Shown here in pieces: positions 10,335 through 16,835 of a stretch of DNA of 19,290 nt. The notes beneath the pieces are model-generated. The model saw only the letters and a list, made by a program, of their open reading frames with translations, did no database searches and was not told where the DNA came from. How positions within the stretch are numbered: position 1 is the first letter of the stretch; every line of letters begins with the position of its first letter. The stretch comes from Flavobacterium psychrophilum (GTDB lineage Bacteria; Bacteroidota; Bacteroidia; Flavobacteriales; Flavobacteriaceae), in assembly GCA_945872875.1 (NCBI GenBank), contig CAMCBB010000023.1, forward strand, positions 1-19,290. The letters are read 5' to 3'. The position numbers and the translations under genes are program-made.

Positions 10335-11312
10335 TTATTTTGTTGAGATAGCATTCATACTATCAATAATTTGATACGCTACTCGTAATGCTTCGGTTCC
10401 ATCTTCTAAGGTTACAATTGGAGTAGTATTGTTTTTAATTGCATCTGCAAATGTTTCTAATTCATCCAAAATGGCATTATTTGGTTCAACATCAGGATTA
10501 GCAAAGTAAATTTGTTTCTTTTCGCCTTCGGCATTTTGCAAAATCATATCAAAATCTCCTGGAACTTCAGGTGCATTTTTCATTTTTACAACTTCACAAA
10601 TTTTATCTAAATAATCAACGGAAATATAAGCATCTTTTTGAAAGAACCTTGATTTACGCATGTTTTTCATCGAAATTCTACTCGATGTAATATTTGCAAC
10701 ACAGCCATTTTCAAATTCAATTCGGGCATTGGCAATATCGGGTGATTGACTTAAAACAGAAACACCGCTAGCATGAACAGCTTTAACTTTTGATTTTACC
10801 ACACTTAAAATGGCATCAATGTCATGAATCATCAAGTCCAATACTACAGGAACATCGGTACCTCTTGGATTAAATTCAGCTAATCGATGCGTTTCAATAA
10901 ACATTGGGTTCTCAATCATATCTTTAACTGCAATGAATGCAGGGTTGAATCGTTCTACATGACCCACTTGGCCTTTTACATTATATTCTTTAGCTAAAGC
11001 AATGATTTCTTCAGCTTCTTCTACAGTAGTTGCAATTGGTTTTTCAATAAAAACATGTTTGCCACTTTTTATGGAAACTTTGGCGCATTTATAATGTGAA
11101 AGTGTAGGAGTTACTATATCAATTACATCAACTGCATGAATCAATCTTGCAATGGTGTCAAATTGTTTGTAACCGAATTCAGCAGCAATTTTAGCTCCGT
11201 TTTCATGATTCTCATCATAAAAACCTACTAATTCGTATTTTTCTGATTGTTGTAATAATCGTAAATGAATTTTTCCGAGGTGACCTGCACCAAGTACGCC
11301 AACTTTAAGCAT
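10335..11312 (-). CDS. Gfo/Idh/MocA family NAD(P)-dependent oxidoreductase
   Basis: A 325-residue oxidoreductase. The N-terminal Rossmann domain has GAGHLG at 8-13 and the family motif EKP at 90-92 (HVFIEKPIA). The C-terminal alpha/beta domain carries the catalytic-type motif DLMIHDID with Asp159 and His163. The GHVERFNP segment at 117-124 resembles the UDP-GlcNAc 3-dehydrogenase (GnnA/WlbA) branch, so a nucleotide-sugar substrate is a fair guess, but no sugar genes lie nearby. It is the first gene of a three-gene minus-strand run. A TATTTTTG element lies just upstream, giving a very short leader. Confidence 0.9.
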   Translation of the reverse strand: MLKVGVLGAGHLGKIHLRLLQQSEKYELVGFYDENHENGAKIAAEFGYKQFDTIARLIHAVDVIDIVTPTLSHYKCAKVSIKSGKHVFIEKPIATTVEEAEEIIALAKEYNVKGQVGHVERFNPAFIAVKDMIENPMFIETHRLAEFNPRGTDVPVVLDLMIHDIDAILSVVKSKVKAVHASGVSVLSQSPDIANARIEFENGCVANITSSRISMKNMRKSRFFQKDAYISVDYLDKICEVVKMKNAPEVPGDFDMILQNAEGEKKQIYFANPDVEPNNAILDELETFADAIKNNTTPIVTLEDGTEALRVAYQIIDSMNAISTK

Positions 11313-11328
11313 ATAATATAAATTTTAT

Positions 11329-11336
11329 CAAAAATA
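11329..11336 (-). promoter_or_regulatory. Possible -7 promoter element of the Gfo/Idh operon
   Basis: On the minus strand this reads TATTTTTG, matching TAnnTTTG, 17 bases from the start codon. No TTTG is seen 17-21 bases further upstream, where the 14-base tandem repeat lies instead. The call rests on the -7 box alone. Confidence 0.35.
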
Positions 11337-11341
11337 GTAAT

Positions 11342-11374
11342 TAATTGATAATTGGTAATTGATAATTGGTAATT
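11342..11374. repeat. Tandem 14-base repeat in the divergent Gfo/Idh-pcm gap
   Basis: Two perfect copies of TAATTGATAATTGG (11342-11355 and 11356-11369) are followed by a partial third copy (TAATT). Each unit contains AATTG twice. It occupies the position where the -33 regions of both divergent genes would fall, so it could affect expression or simply be an expanded AT-rich spacer. Confidence 0.8.
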
Positions 11375-11411
11375 TGTTTTCTATTTTTACACAATAATTA
11401 AGACTCATAAA

Positions 11412-12053
11412 TTGAAGGACACGAATAAACATAAAGGGCTTCGCAATCAATTAGCTAAAATTCTTGAAGAAAAGGGCATAATTGACAAAAACGTATTGGA
11501 TGCTATTCGAACTATTCCGCGTCATTTATTTTTAAATTCCAGTTTTGAGGATTTTGCTTATCAAGACAAGGCGTTTCCAATTGGAGCCGGACAAACCATT
11601 TCTCAGCCATACACTGTTGCTTATCAAAGCCAACTTTTGGATGTAAAAAAGGATCAAAAAATTCTTGAAATAGGTACAGGAAGTGGTTATCAAACAGCTG
11701 TTTTATGTTTGCTTGGTGCTAAAGTATATTCAGTGGAACGTCAAAATGAATTATTCAAAACCACTTCGTTATTATTACCAAAATTAGGCATTCGTCCAAA
11801 GCATTTATCTTTTGGAGACGGTTATAAAGGACTTCCTAATCATGCTCCTTTTGATAGTATTATAGTTACTGCTGGAGCGCCAATTATTCCACAACCCTTG
11901 ATGGCACAATTAAAAATAGGAGGTAAGCTGGTTATTCCGGTAGGTGAAAACGAGCAAATTATGACTATGCTGATTCGAAAAAATGAAACCCAATTTGAAA
12001 AACATGAATTTGGTGATTTTAAATTTGTTCCACTATTAGAAAACAAAAACTAA
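11412..12053 (+). CDS. pcm: Protein-L-isoaspartate O-methyltransferase, TTG start
   Basis: Methylates L-isoaspartyl residues in damaged proteins using S-adenosylmethionine, starting their repair; cytoplasmic. At 213 residues it is close to the family norm. The substrate-side motif AGQTISQPY is at 59-67, and the SAM-binding motif ILEIGTGSGYQT at 84-95 lies in the Rossmann-like fold. Post-motif strands with VTAGAP and the GGKLVIPVG segment follow. The frame opens at a stop at 11370 and holds no ATG before the conserved N terminus (KHKGLRNQL). TTG at 11412 is the natural start and gives MKDTNKHKG; ATG use would cut into the conserved region. The stop overlaps the stop of the convergent XRE gene by 3 bases (4-base overlap of the two frames). 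Confidence 0.93.
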   Translation: MKDTNKHKGLRNQLAKILEEKGIIDKNVLDAIRTIPRHLFLNSSFEDFAYQDKAFPIGAGQTISQPYTVAYQSQLLDVKKDQKILEIGTGSGYQTAVLCLLGAKVYSVERQNELFKTTSLLLPKLGIRPKHLSFGDGYKGLPNHAPFDSIIVTAGAPIIPQPLMAQLKIGGKLVIPVGENEQIMTMLIRKNETQFEKHEFGDFKFVPLLENKN

Positions 12054-12415
12054 ATCGAATTTAATTTAGTTTTTAAATTTTCTATTTCTGATAATATTTC
12101 TGCAATTTGAGTTTCCTTGGAGTTTGCATTAAGCTCAACACCTTTTTCGCTTAATACTTCTGTAATTGCCTGAATAGACTGAGGGTTAAAATCAATTTGA
12201 GTTCTAAATTTTTGCTTGTACCAAGCAACTAAAAGGGTGTTTATATCGATTTCTAATTGATTGGATAAAATTTTAATTTGCTTTTCTGTAGGAATTCTTT
12301 GACCACTCTCAAACTTACTAATTATTGCAGGATCTATTTTGACAAGTGCTGCAAGTTCTCGTGTTCCTAGTTTTTTATTTACCCTCGCATTTTTTAATAA
12401 ATCCTTCATGAGCAT
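12050..12415 (-). CDS. XRE-family helix-turn-helix transcriptional regulator
   Basis: A 121-residue probable DNA-binding regulator. Residues about 5-60 form a lambda-Cro/XRE helix-turn-helix (LGTRELAALVKIDPAIISKFESGQRIPTE, where ISKFESGQR is the recognition-helix region). A 60-residue tail ends in a short coiled-coil-like helix (IAEILSEIENLKTKL). The segment DPAIISKFESGQR followed by LLVAWYKQKF resembles XRE regulators that accompany restriction-modification genes, but no methylase or nuclease is present here. It starts 8 bases after smpB and is probably co-transcribed with it. ATG 12415 and ATG 12409 are both possible starts. Its target is unknown; self-regulation is possible. Confidence 0.88.
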   Translation of the reverse strand: MLMKDLLKNARVNKKLGTRELAALVKIDPAIISKFESGQRIPTEKQIKILSNQLEIDINTLLVAWYKQKFRTQIDFNPQSIQAITEVLSEKGVELNANSKETQIAEILSEIENLKTKLNSI

Positions 12416-12423
12416 AAAGTAAA

Positions 12424-12876
12424 TTAAAATTCTTTTTTAATTCGGGCTAAGTCGCGTTTAGTGTCTTGTTCTTTTAGAGACTCGCGTTTGTCATAGGTTT
12501 TTTTACCTCTGCAAAGAGCAATTTCCAATTTGGCAAGTCCTTTTTCATTGGTAAATAATCGTAGTGGAACTATTGTCAATCCTTTCGATTCAACATTTCG
12601 AGCTAAAGTTTTTAATTCTCTTTTATTAAGTAAAAGCTTGCGTTCGCTTCTTGATTTATGGTTGAATTGATTTCCAAAAGCATACTCTTCAATATAGGTG
12701 TTAATGGCAAAAAGTTCGCCATTATTAAACTCACAAAAACTCTCTGCAATTTGTGCTTTGCCTAAACGAATTGATTTAATTTCCGTTCCGGTTAAGACAA
12801 TACCAGCCGTGTAGGTTTCAATTACTTCGTAATCAAACCGTGCTCTTTTGTTAAGTATATTAGCCGTTTTTATCAT
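12424..12876 (-). CDS. smpB: SsrA-binding protein SmpB
   Basis: Binds tmRNA and brings it to stalled ribosomes for trans-translation. The 150 residues cover the full family length: N-terminal [17 protein letters not shown], the [15 protein letters not shown] segment of the OB-fold that contacts tmRNA, then [11 protein letters not shown]. The C-terminal tail [20 protein letters not shown] reads into the empty mRNA channel. The tmRNA gene itself is not visible in the window. The start codon sits immediately after a TACCTTTG promoter element, so the message may be almost leaderless. The XRE regulator follows 8 bases downstream. Confidence 0.97.
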   Translation of the reverse strand: MIKTANILNKRARFDYEVIETYTAGIVLTGTEIKSIRLGKAQIAESFCEFNNGELFAINTYIEEYAFGNQFNHKSRSERKLLLNKRELKTLARNVESKGLTIVPLRLFTNEKGLAKLEIALCRGKKTYDKRESLKEQDTKRDLARIKKEF

Positions 12877-12883
12877 TTCAATG

Positions 12884-12912
12884 CAAAGGTACTAACAAAA
12901 TAATGAAACAAA
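12884..12912 (-). promoter_or_regulatory. Promoter of smpB
   Basis: On the minus strand TTTG (12912-12909) and TACCTTTG (12891-12884) are separated by 17 bases, close to the Bacteroidetes promoter pattern. The -7 box ends 7 bases from the smpB ATG, so transcription would start about 1-3 bases before the codon. Confidence 0.6.
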
Positions 12913-13017
12913 AAGCAAAATTGTTGGTTGTTCGAGCCTAAAAAGTAATCCATTTATTTGGTAAACTTTATTGTTAACAAATAGCCATTTTTATTCATAA
13001 ATGTTGTGGTTTTCATT

Positions 13018-13048
13018 TTTGAAATTGAATTTAATAAAGTTATATTTG
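13018..13048 (+). promoter_or_regulatory. Bacteroidetes-type promoter of dnaX
   Basis: TTTG at 13018-13021 and TATATTTG at 13041-13048 are 19 bases apart, the same boxes and spacing as the secDF promoter. The expected transcription start is near 13054, about 12 bases before the dnaX ATG. Confidence 0.8.
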
Positions 13049-13066
13049 TAAACCAATTAGAATTCT

Positions 13067-14848
13067 ATGGAACAATTTGTAGTATCTGCTCGTAAATACC
13101 GTCCACAAACATTTAAAGATGTGGTGGGTCAGCAGGCTATTACAAGCACTTTGTTAAATGCTATAGAAACCAATCATCTTGCGTCTGCATTATTATTTAC
13201 AGGACCTCGTGGGGTTGGAAAAACTACTTGTGCCCGAATTTTAGCTCGTAAAATTAACCAACCAGGTTATGACGATCCAAATGAAGATTTTGCATTTAAT
13301 GTTTTTGAATTGGATGCTGCTTCTAATAATTCGGTGGATGATATTAGAAACTTGATTGACCAAGTACGAATACCGCCGCAAACGGGTCAGTACAAAGTTT
13401 ATATTATTGACGAGGTGCATATGTTGTCTGCTGCTGCATTCAATGCTTTTTTGAAGACTTTAGAAGAGCCACCAAAGCATGCTATTTTTATTTTGGCGAC
13501 GACCGAAAAGCACAAAATTATTCCTACGATATTATCGCGTTGTCAAATATTCGATTTTAAAAGAATTACGGTTAAAGATGCTAAAGAGCATTTGGCTGAA
13601 GTAGCTTCAAGCCAAGGAGTTTCTTATGAAGATGATGCACTTCATATTATTGCACAAAAAGCAGACGGCGCGATGCGTGATGCTTTATCCATTTTTGATA
13701 GAGTGGTTTCTTATTGTGGCACCAACTTAACGAGACAAGCCGTTACTGAAAATCTAAATGTATTAGATTACGAAACGTATATTTCCATCACCAATTTGAT
13801 TTTGGAAAATAATATTCCTCAAATCTTAGTTTCTTATAATGAAATTTTAGCAAAAGGATTTGATGGACATCATTTTATTGCAGGTTTAGCCTCTCATTTT
13901 AGGGATGTATTAGTTTGCAAAAATCCGGCAACGCTTTCTTTATTGGAGGCAGGAGAGCAAGCTCAAAAATTATACGGAGAACAAGCTGAGCAATGTTCTT
14001 CCGAGTTTTTATTGAAAGGCATTGAAATTGCCAACGACTGCGATTTAAAGTTTAAGGTTTCCCAAAATCAAAGGTTGTTAGTGGAACTAGCACTTATGCA
14101 ACTTTGCTCTATCAACTTTGATGGAGAAAAAAAAAATGAGTTTATAATTCCACCAACTTATTATAGAAGATCAGATTATTCTATTGTTGAAGCACCAACA
14201 CTGAAATCTAAAGTCACAAGTCAAAAGGTAGAAGAAACAGCTGAGAAATTAGAAGTTGAAAGTCACGAGATTGAAATTGTAAATCAAGTATTAGAAGTTG
14301 AAGTTGAATCAGCTCCAAAAGAATCAGAGCAACCTCTAAGTCAAGTTCAAGAAACGATTTCTCAAACTAGTGCACCAGTTTCAAATCAACCCAATGTTTC
14401 CGCATTTTCTTTGTCTAGCATAAGAGCTAAAAAAGAAATGCAAGAGGCACAAAAAGGAATAGTCAAAGAGGAAGTACATTTTCCTACTGAAGAATTTACT
14501 GAAACCGAAATGCTCGAATTTTGGTTTAAATATGCTCAGCGACTTACAGATAAAGGATACATGATTATGGCTTCTTTATTGCGAATTAGTGATCCTAAGT
14601 TAGAGGGTTTTAAAATAATTTATGAGTTACCTAATGAAGGTTCAAAGATTGATTTTGATAAGGAAAAAATAGATTTATTAGGTTATTTAAGGGGTCATTT
14701 GCATAATCACGAAATAACGATTGAAGTAGTTGTAAATGAAAGTGTTAAAAGTAAAGTGGCATTTACTCCGCAAGATAAATACAACAGATTAAACGAAATC
14801 AACCCGCATCTTGAGGAGTTTCGTCGTGCTTTTGATTTGGATTTATAA
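13067..14848 (+). CDS. dnaX: DNA polymerase III subunit gamma/tau
   Basis: ATPase of the clamp loader that opens the sliding clamp and, in the long tau form, ties the loader to polymerase. The AAA+ core shows Walker A GPRGVGKTT (Lys52), Walker B IIDEVH (Asp115-Glu116), sensor 1 ATTEKHK, and the SRC motif with arginine finger Arg158. The collar domain runs to about residue 350 (LVELALMQL). Residues about 360-475 form a Glu/Ser/Val-rich, probably disordered linker, and the last 110 residues are a tau-type C-terminal domain. Two oddities stand out. The four-cysteine zinc module found between Walker A and ELDAASNN in E. coli is replaced by a cysteine-free stretch (64-78). A run of ten A at codons 354-357 sits just past the collar and may cause slippage to a gamma-like form. 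It has its own promoter and terminator. Confidence 0.96.
   Translation: MEQFVVSARKYRPQTFKDVVGQQAITSTLLNAIETNHLASALLFTGPRGVGKTTCARILARKINQPGYDDPNEDFAFNVFELDAASNNSVDDIRNLIDQVRIPPQTGQYKVYIIDEVHMLSAAAFNAFLKTLEEPPKHAIFILATTEKHKIIPTILSRCQIFDFKRITVKDAKEHLAEVASSQGVSYEDDALHIIAQKADGAMRDALSIFDRVVSYCGTNLTRQAVTENLNVLDYETYISITNLILENNIPQILVSYNEILAKGFDGHHFIAGLASHFRDVLVCKNPATLSLLEAGEQAQKLYGEQAEQCSSEFLLKGIEIANDCDLKFKVSQNQRLLVELALMQLCSINFDGEKKNEFIIPPTYYRRSDYSIVEAPTLKSKVTSQKVEETAEKLEVESHEIEIVNQVLEVEVESAPKESEQPLSQVQETISQTSAPVSNQPNVSAFSLSSIRAKKEMQEAQKGIVKEEVHFPTEEFTETEMLEFWFKYAQRLTDKGYMIMASLLRISDPKLEGFKIIYELPNEGSKIDFDKEKIDLLGYLRGHLHNHEITIEVVVNESVKSKVAFTPQDKYNRLNEINPHLEEFRRAFDLDL
14127..14136 (+). other. A10 run in dnaX: candidate slippage or frameshift site
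   Basis: Ten consecutive A are read GAA AAA AAA AAT in frame (residues 354-357). A -1 shift, or one extra A in the mRNA, brings TGA (14137-14139) into frame straight after the run. A +1 shift, or one A lost, gives Met-Ser-Leu then TAA. Either event would yield a protein of about 356-360 residues ending just after the collar domain. An AT-rich inverted repeat (14141-14148 with 14160-14167) follows 4 bases later. Confidence 0.6.
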
Positions 14849-14851
14849 AAT

Positions 14852-14882
14852 AAAAAAGGGATGTTAAAAACATCCCTTTTTT
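14852..14882. terminator. Bidirectional terminator between dnaX and the convergent hydrolase
   Basis: A perfect 14-pair stem joins 14852-14865 to 14869-14882 around a 3-base loop, with core GGGATGTT/AACATCCC and flanking A6 and T6. It works in both directions, 3 bases after the dnaX stop and 5 bases after the stop of the minus-strand gene. Confidence 0.92.
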
Positions 14883-14887
14883 ATTTT

Positions 14888-15889
14888 TTATTCATTTTCT
14901 TTTTTCAAGAAATCAATCAAACCTTTCATGTAGGTTTGTTGGTCATCATACAAACTCATATGGCTTCCGTATGCACAATATAAATAGGTTCCTTTTTGAA
15001 ACTGTGACGCCATCCATTTCATGTATTCTGGATCCATGGTGTCGTATTTTGCACCAATTACAAGAGTTGGAACCGATATATTCTTTAATTCTTTTGAAAC
15101 ATCCCAGTTGGTTAATTTTCCCGAAAGCCCCATTTCGCTTGGTCCTTGCATGGTGATATATAGTGATTGATTTAATCTTCCCATAGATCGAGTAACTGGT
15201 TCAGGCCAATCGCTAACTGGAAGTCTTAAAATGTGCTGATTATAAAAATTTGCCATTAACAATTCCATGTATTTGGGGTTGGCATAATCTTTTTTGGCTT
15301 CCAAATCTTGAATGGTTTTCAATACATCTGGATTTAATTTGCTTTGCAACACTTTTGAATATTCTCCATATTTTGGACAACTTGCCATCATGTTGGATAC
15401 AACAATTCCTTTTAGGTTGTTTTGGTATTTCAAAGCATATTGCATTGCTAAAATTCCACCCCAAGAATGACCTAATAAATAAAAATTATCTTTATCAAGA
15501 TGTAAAGCTACACGCACTTGCTCTACTTCTTCAACATATCTTGGAAGGTCCCACATAGTTGTATCGTTAGGATTGTCTGAAAAACCGGTACCTAATTGGT
15601 CGTAATAAATAAATTCAATTCCTTCTTTTGGCAAGAAACTTTCCATGCACTCAAAATATTCATGAGACATTCCTGGACCACCATTTAATAATAGCAATTT
15701 AATTTTTGGATTATTTCCAATGCGTTTTGTCCATACATTAAATTTTCCTTTTGGAGTATTAATGGCTATTTTTTGAACACCACCAATTTGCATTCCAGTA
15801 GTTTCTGATTGAAAATAAGTAGTTGCATTTTTTTCTTTTTTACAAGAAATTAATGTTAGAAATGCGAATAATAGGATTAATTTTTTCAT
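14888..15889 (-). CDS. Lipoprotein alpha/beta-hydrolase, proline iminopeptidase (S33) family
   Basis: A 333-residue hydrolase of the proline iminopeptidase type, which removes N-terminal residues (typically proline) from peptides. The N terminus is a lipoprotein signal: Lys-Lys, a hydrophobic stretch and the lipobox LISC with lipidated Cys16, so the enzyme should be anchored in the cell envelope. The oxyanion-side motif NGGPG replaces the usual HGGPG. The nucleophile is Ser142 in GHSWGG, and Asp283 (KYDTMD) and His310 (GSHMS) complete the triad. Thus it looks catalytically intact. Substrate specificity within the family cannot be read from sequence; other S33 members hydrolyse esters or epoxides. 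It follows ppx by 30 bases on the same strand and may share the ppk1-ppx transcript. Confidence 0.9.
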   Translation of the reverse strand: MKKLILLFAFLTLISCKKEKNATTYFQSETTGMQIGGVQKIAINTPKGKFNVWTKRIGNNPKIKLLLLNGGPGMSHEYFECMESFLPKEGIEFIYYDQLGTGFSDNPNDTTMWDLPRYVEEVEQVRVALHLDKDNFYLLGHSWGGILAMQYALKYQNNLKGIVVSNMMASCPKYGEYSKVLQSKLNPDVLKTIQDLEAKKDYANPKYMELLMANFYNQHILRLPVSDWPEPVTRSMGRLNQSLYITMQGPSEMGLSGKLTNWDVSKELKNISVPTLVIGAKYDTMDPEYMKWMASQFQKGTYLYCAYGSHMSLYDDQQTYMKGLIDFLKKENE

Positions 15890-15919
15890 AGATTGGTATG
15901 GGGTGTTGGTTAGTAGTAT

Positions 15920-16810
15920 TTAAATTTTTCCATAATACATTGCTTTCACAATACCGTCGGAAAGTCCAATTTTAGGAACATATATTTGACGGGCACCGCT
16001 CCATTTCATTGCGTTTAAATAAATTCTAATTGCAGGAATAATTACATCAGCCCGATCGGTATTTAACCCAATTTCAAAAATTCGTTCTTCATATGATAGT
16101 GAACTTAAATACTGATATTGTGTATTTAAGTACAAAAAGGACAAGGGTTTAGATTGTTGTTTTCCGGATAGTTTAAATAATTTATTGATATTTCCTCCGG
16201 AGCCAATTAAAGTTATATTTTCAAAAGGTTCGCAATGCAGTTTGATCCATTTTTCTATTTCTTCCCAAACTATTTCGTTTACCATGTTATTTAACAATCT
16301 AACAGTTCCATTTTTAAATGATTTGGATGCTACAATTTTTCCGTCTGAAAACAAAGAAAATTCGGTACTTCCACCACCAACATCTACATATAAACAAGTT
16401 TTGTCTGTTGTAATTAGATTATGCAAGTCGGAAGATGTAATTATTGCAGCTTCTTGTTTGCCATCTATAATTTCAATATCAATTTCAGCTTTTTCTTTAA
16501 TGATTTTTACAATTTCTTTGCTGTTATAAGCTTCTCGCATTGCTGATGTTGCACATGCCTTATATTTTTCAACTTTATTGACTTTCATCAAAAGTTTAAA
16601 GGCCTTCATTGCATCTACCATTCTTTCAATGTTCTCAGTTGTTATTTCACCTACTGTAAAAGCATCCTGACCTAAACGAATAGGAACTCTAACAAGTTCG
16701 GATTTATTAAATTGGGTTTCTTTTCCTTTTTGTTCTACAACATTTGCAATAAGTAAACGCATTGCATTTGAACCTATGTCAATTGCGGCATATTTTTTAA
16801 TTGTAATCAT
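15920..16810 (-). CDS. ppx: Exopolyphosphatase / Ppx-GppA family phosphatase, short form
   Basis: Releases phosphate from the ends of polyphosphate chains, or acts on pppGpp; cytoplasmic. The two-lobed actin-like ASKHA fold is visible: AIDIGSNAMRLL at residues 9-20 (phosphate 1 loop), Glu120 in the GKQEAA segment matching the catalytic Glu of Ppx, VDVGGGSTEF at 142-151 (phosphate 2 loop), IGSGGNINKL, and a C-terminal GLSDGIVKAMY. At 296 residues it has only the Ppx/GppA catalytic domains and lacks the C-terminal HD-like half of the 500-residue E. coli enzymes. It starts 25 bases after ppk1, the classic polyphosphate kinase-phosphatase pairing, which favours polyphosphate as substrate. Confidence 0.92.
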   Translation of the reverse strand: MITIKKYAAIDIGSNAMRLLIANVVEQKGKETQFNKSELVRVPIRLGQDAFTVGEITTENIERMVDAMKAFKLLMKVNKVEKYKACATSAMREAYNSKEIVKIIKEKAEIDIEIIDGKQEAAIITSSDLHNLITTDKTCLYVDVGGGSTEFSLFSDGKIVASKSFKNGTVRLLNNMVNEIVWEEIEKWIKLHCEPFENITLIGSGGNINKLFKLSGKQQSKPLSFLYLNTQYQYLSSLSYEERIFEIGLNTDRADVIIPAIRIYLNAMKWSGARQIYVPKIGLSDGIVKAMYYGKI

Positions 16811-16835
16811 CTAGTATTGGCGGTTATTATGCAAA

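Noticed and set aside
12971..12980. Palindrome TTGTTAACAA between smpB and dnaX
   Set aside because: It is only 10 bases, AT-rich, and lies away from both predicted promoters; such sites are expected by chance here.
12877..13066. Possible tmRNA (ssrA) gene beside smpB
   Set aside because: The 190-base gap is too short for a normal tmRNA and shows no tRNA-like end or tag-coding frame.
16185..16529. Open frame of 114 codons on the plus strand inside ppx
   Set aside because: It lies wholly antisense to a gene with all family motifs intact and has no recognisable domain or promoter. The same holds for the other antisense frames inside gyrB, secDF, the aminotransferase, the hydrolase and ppk1.
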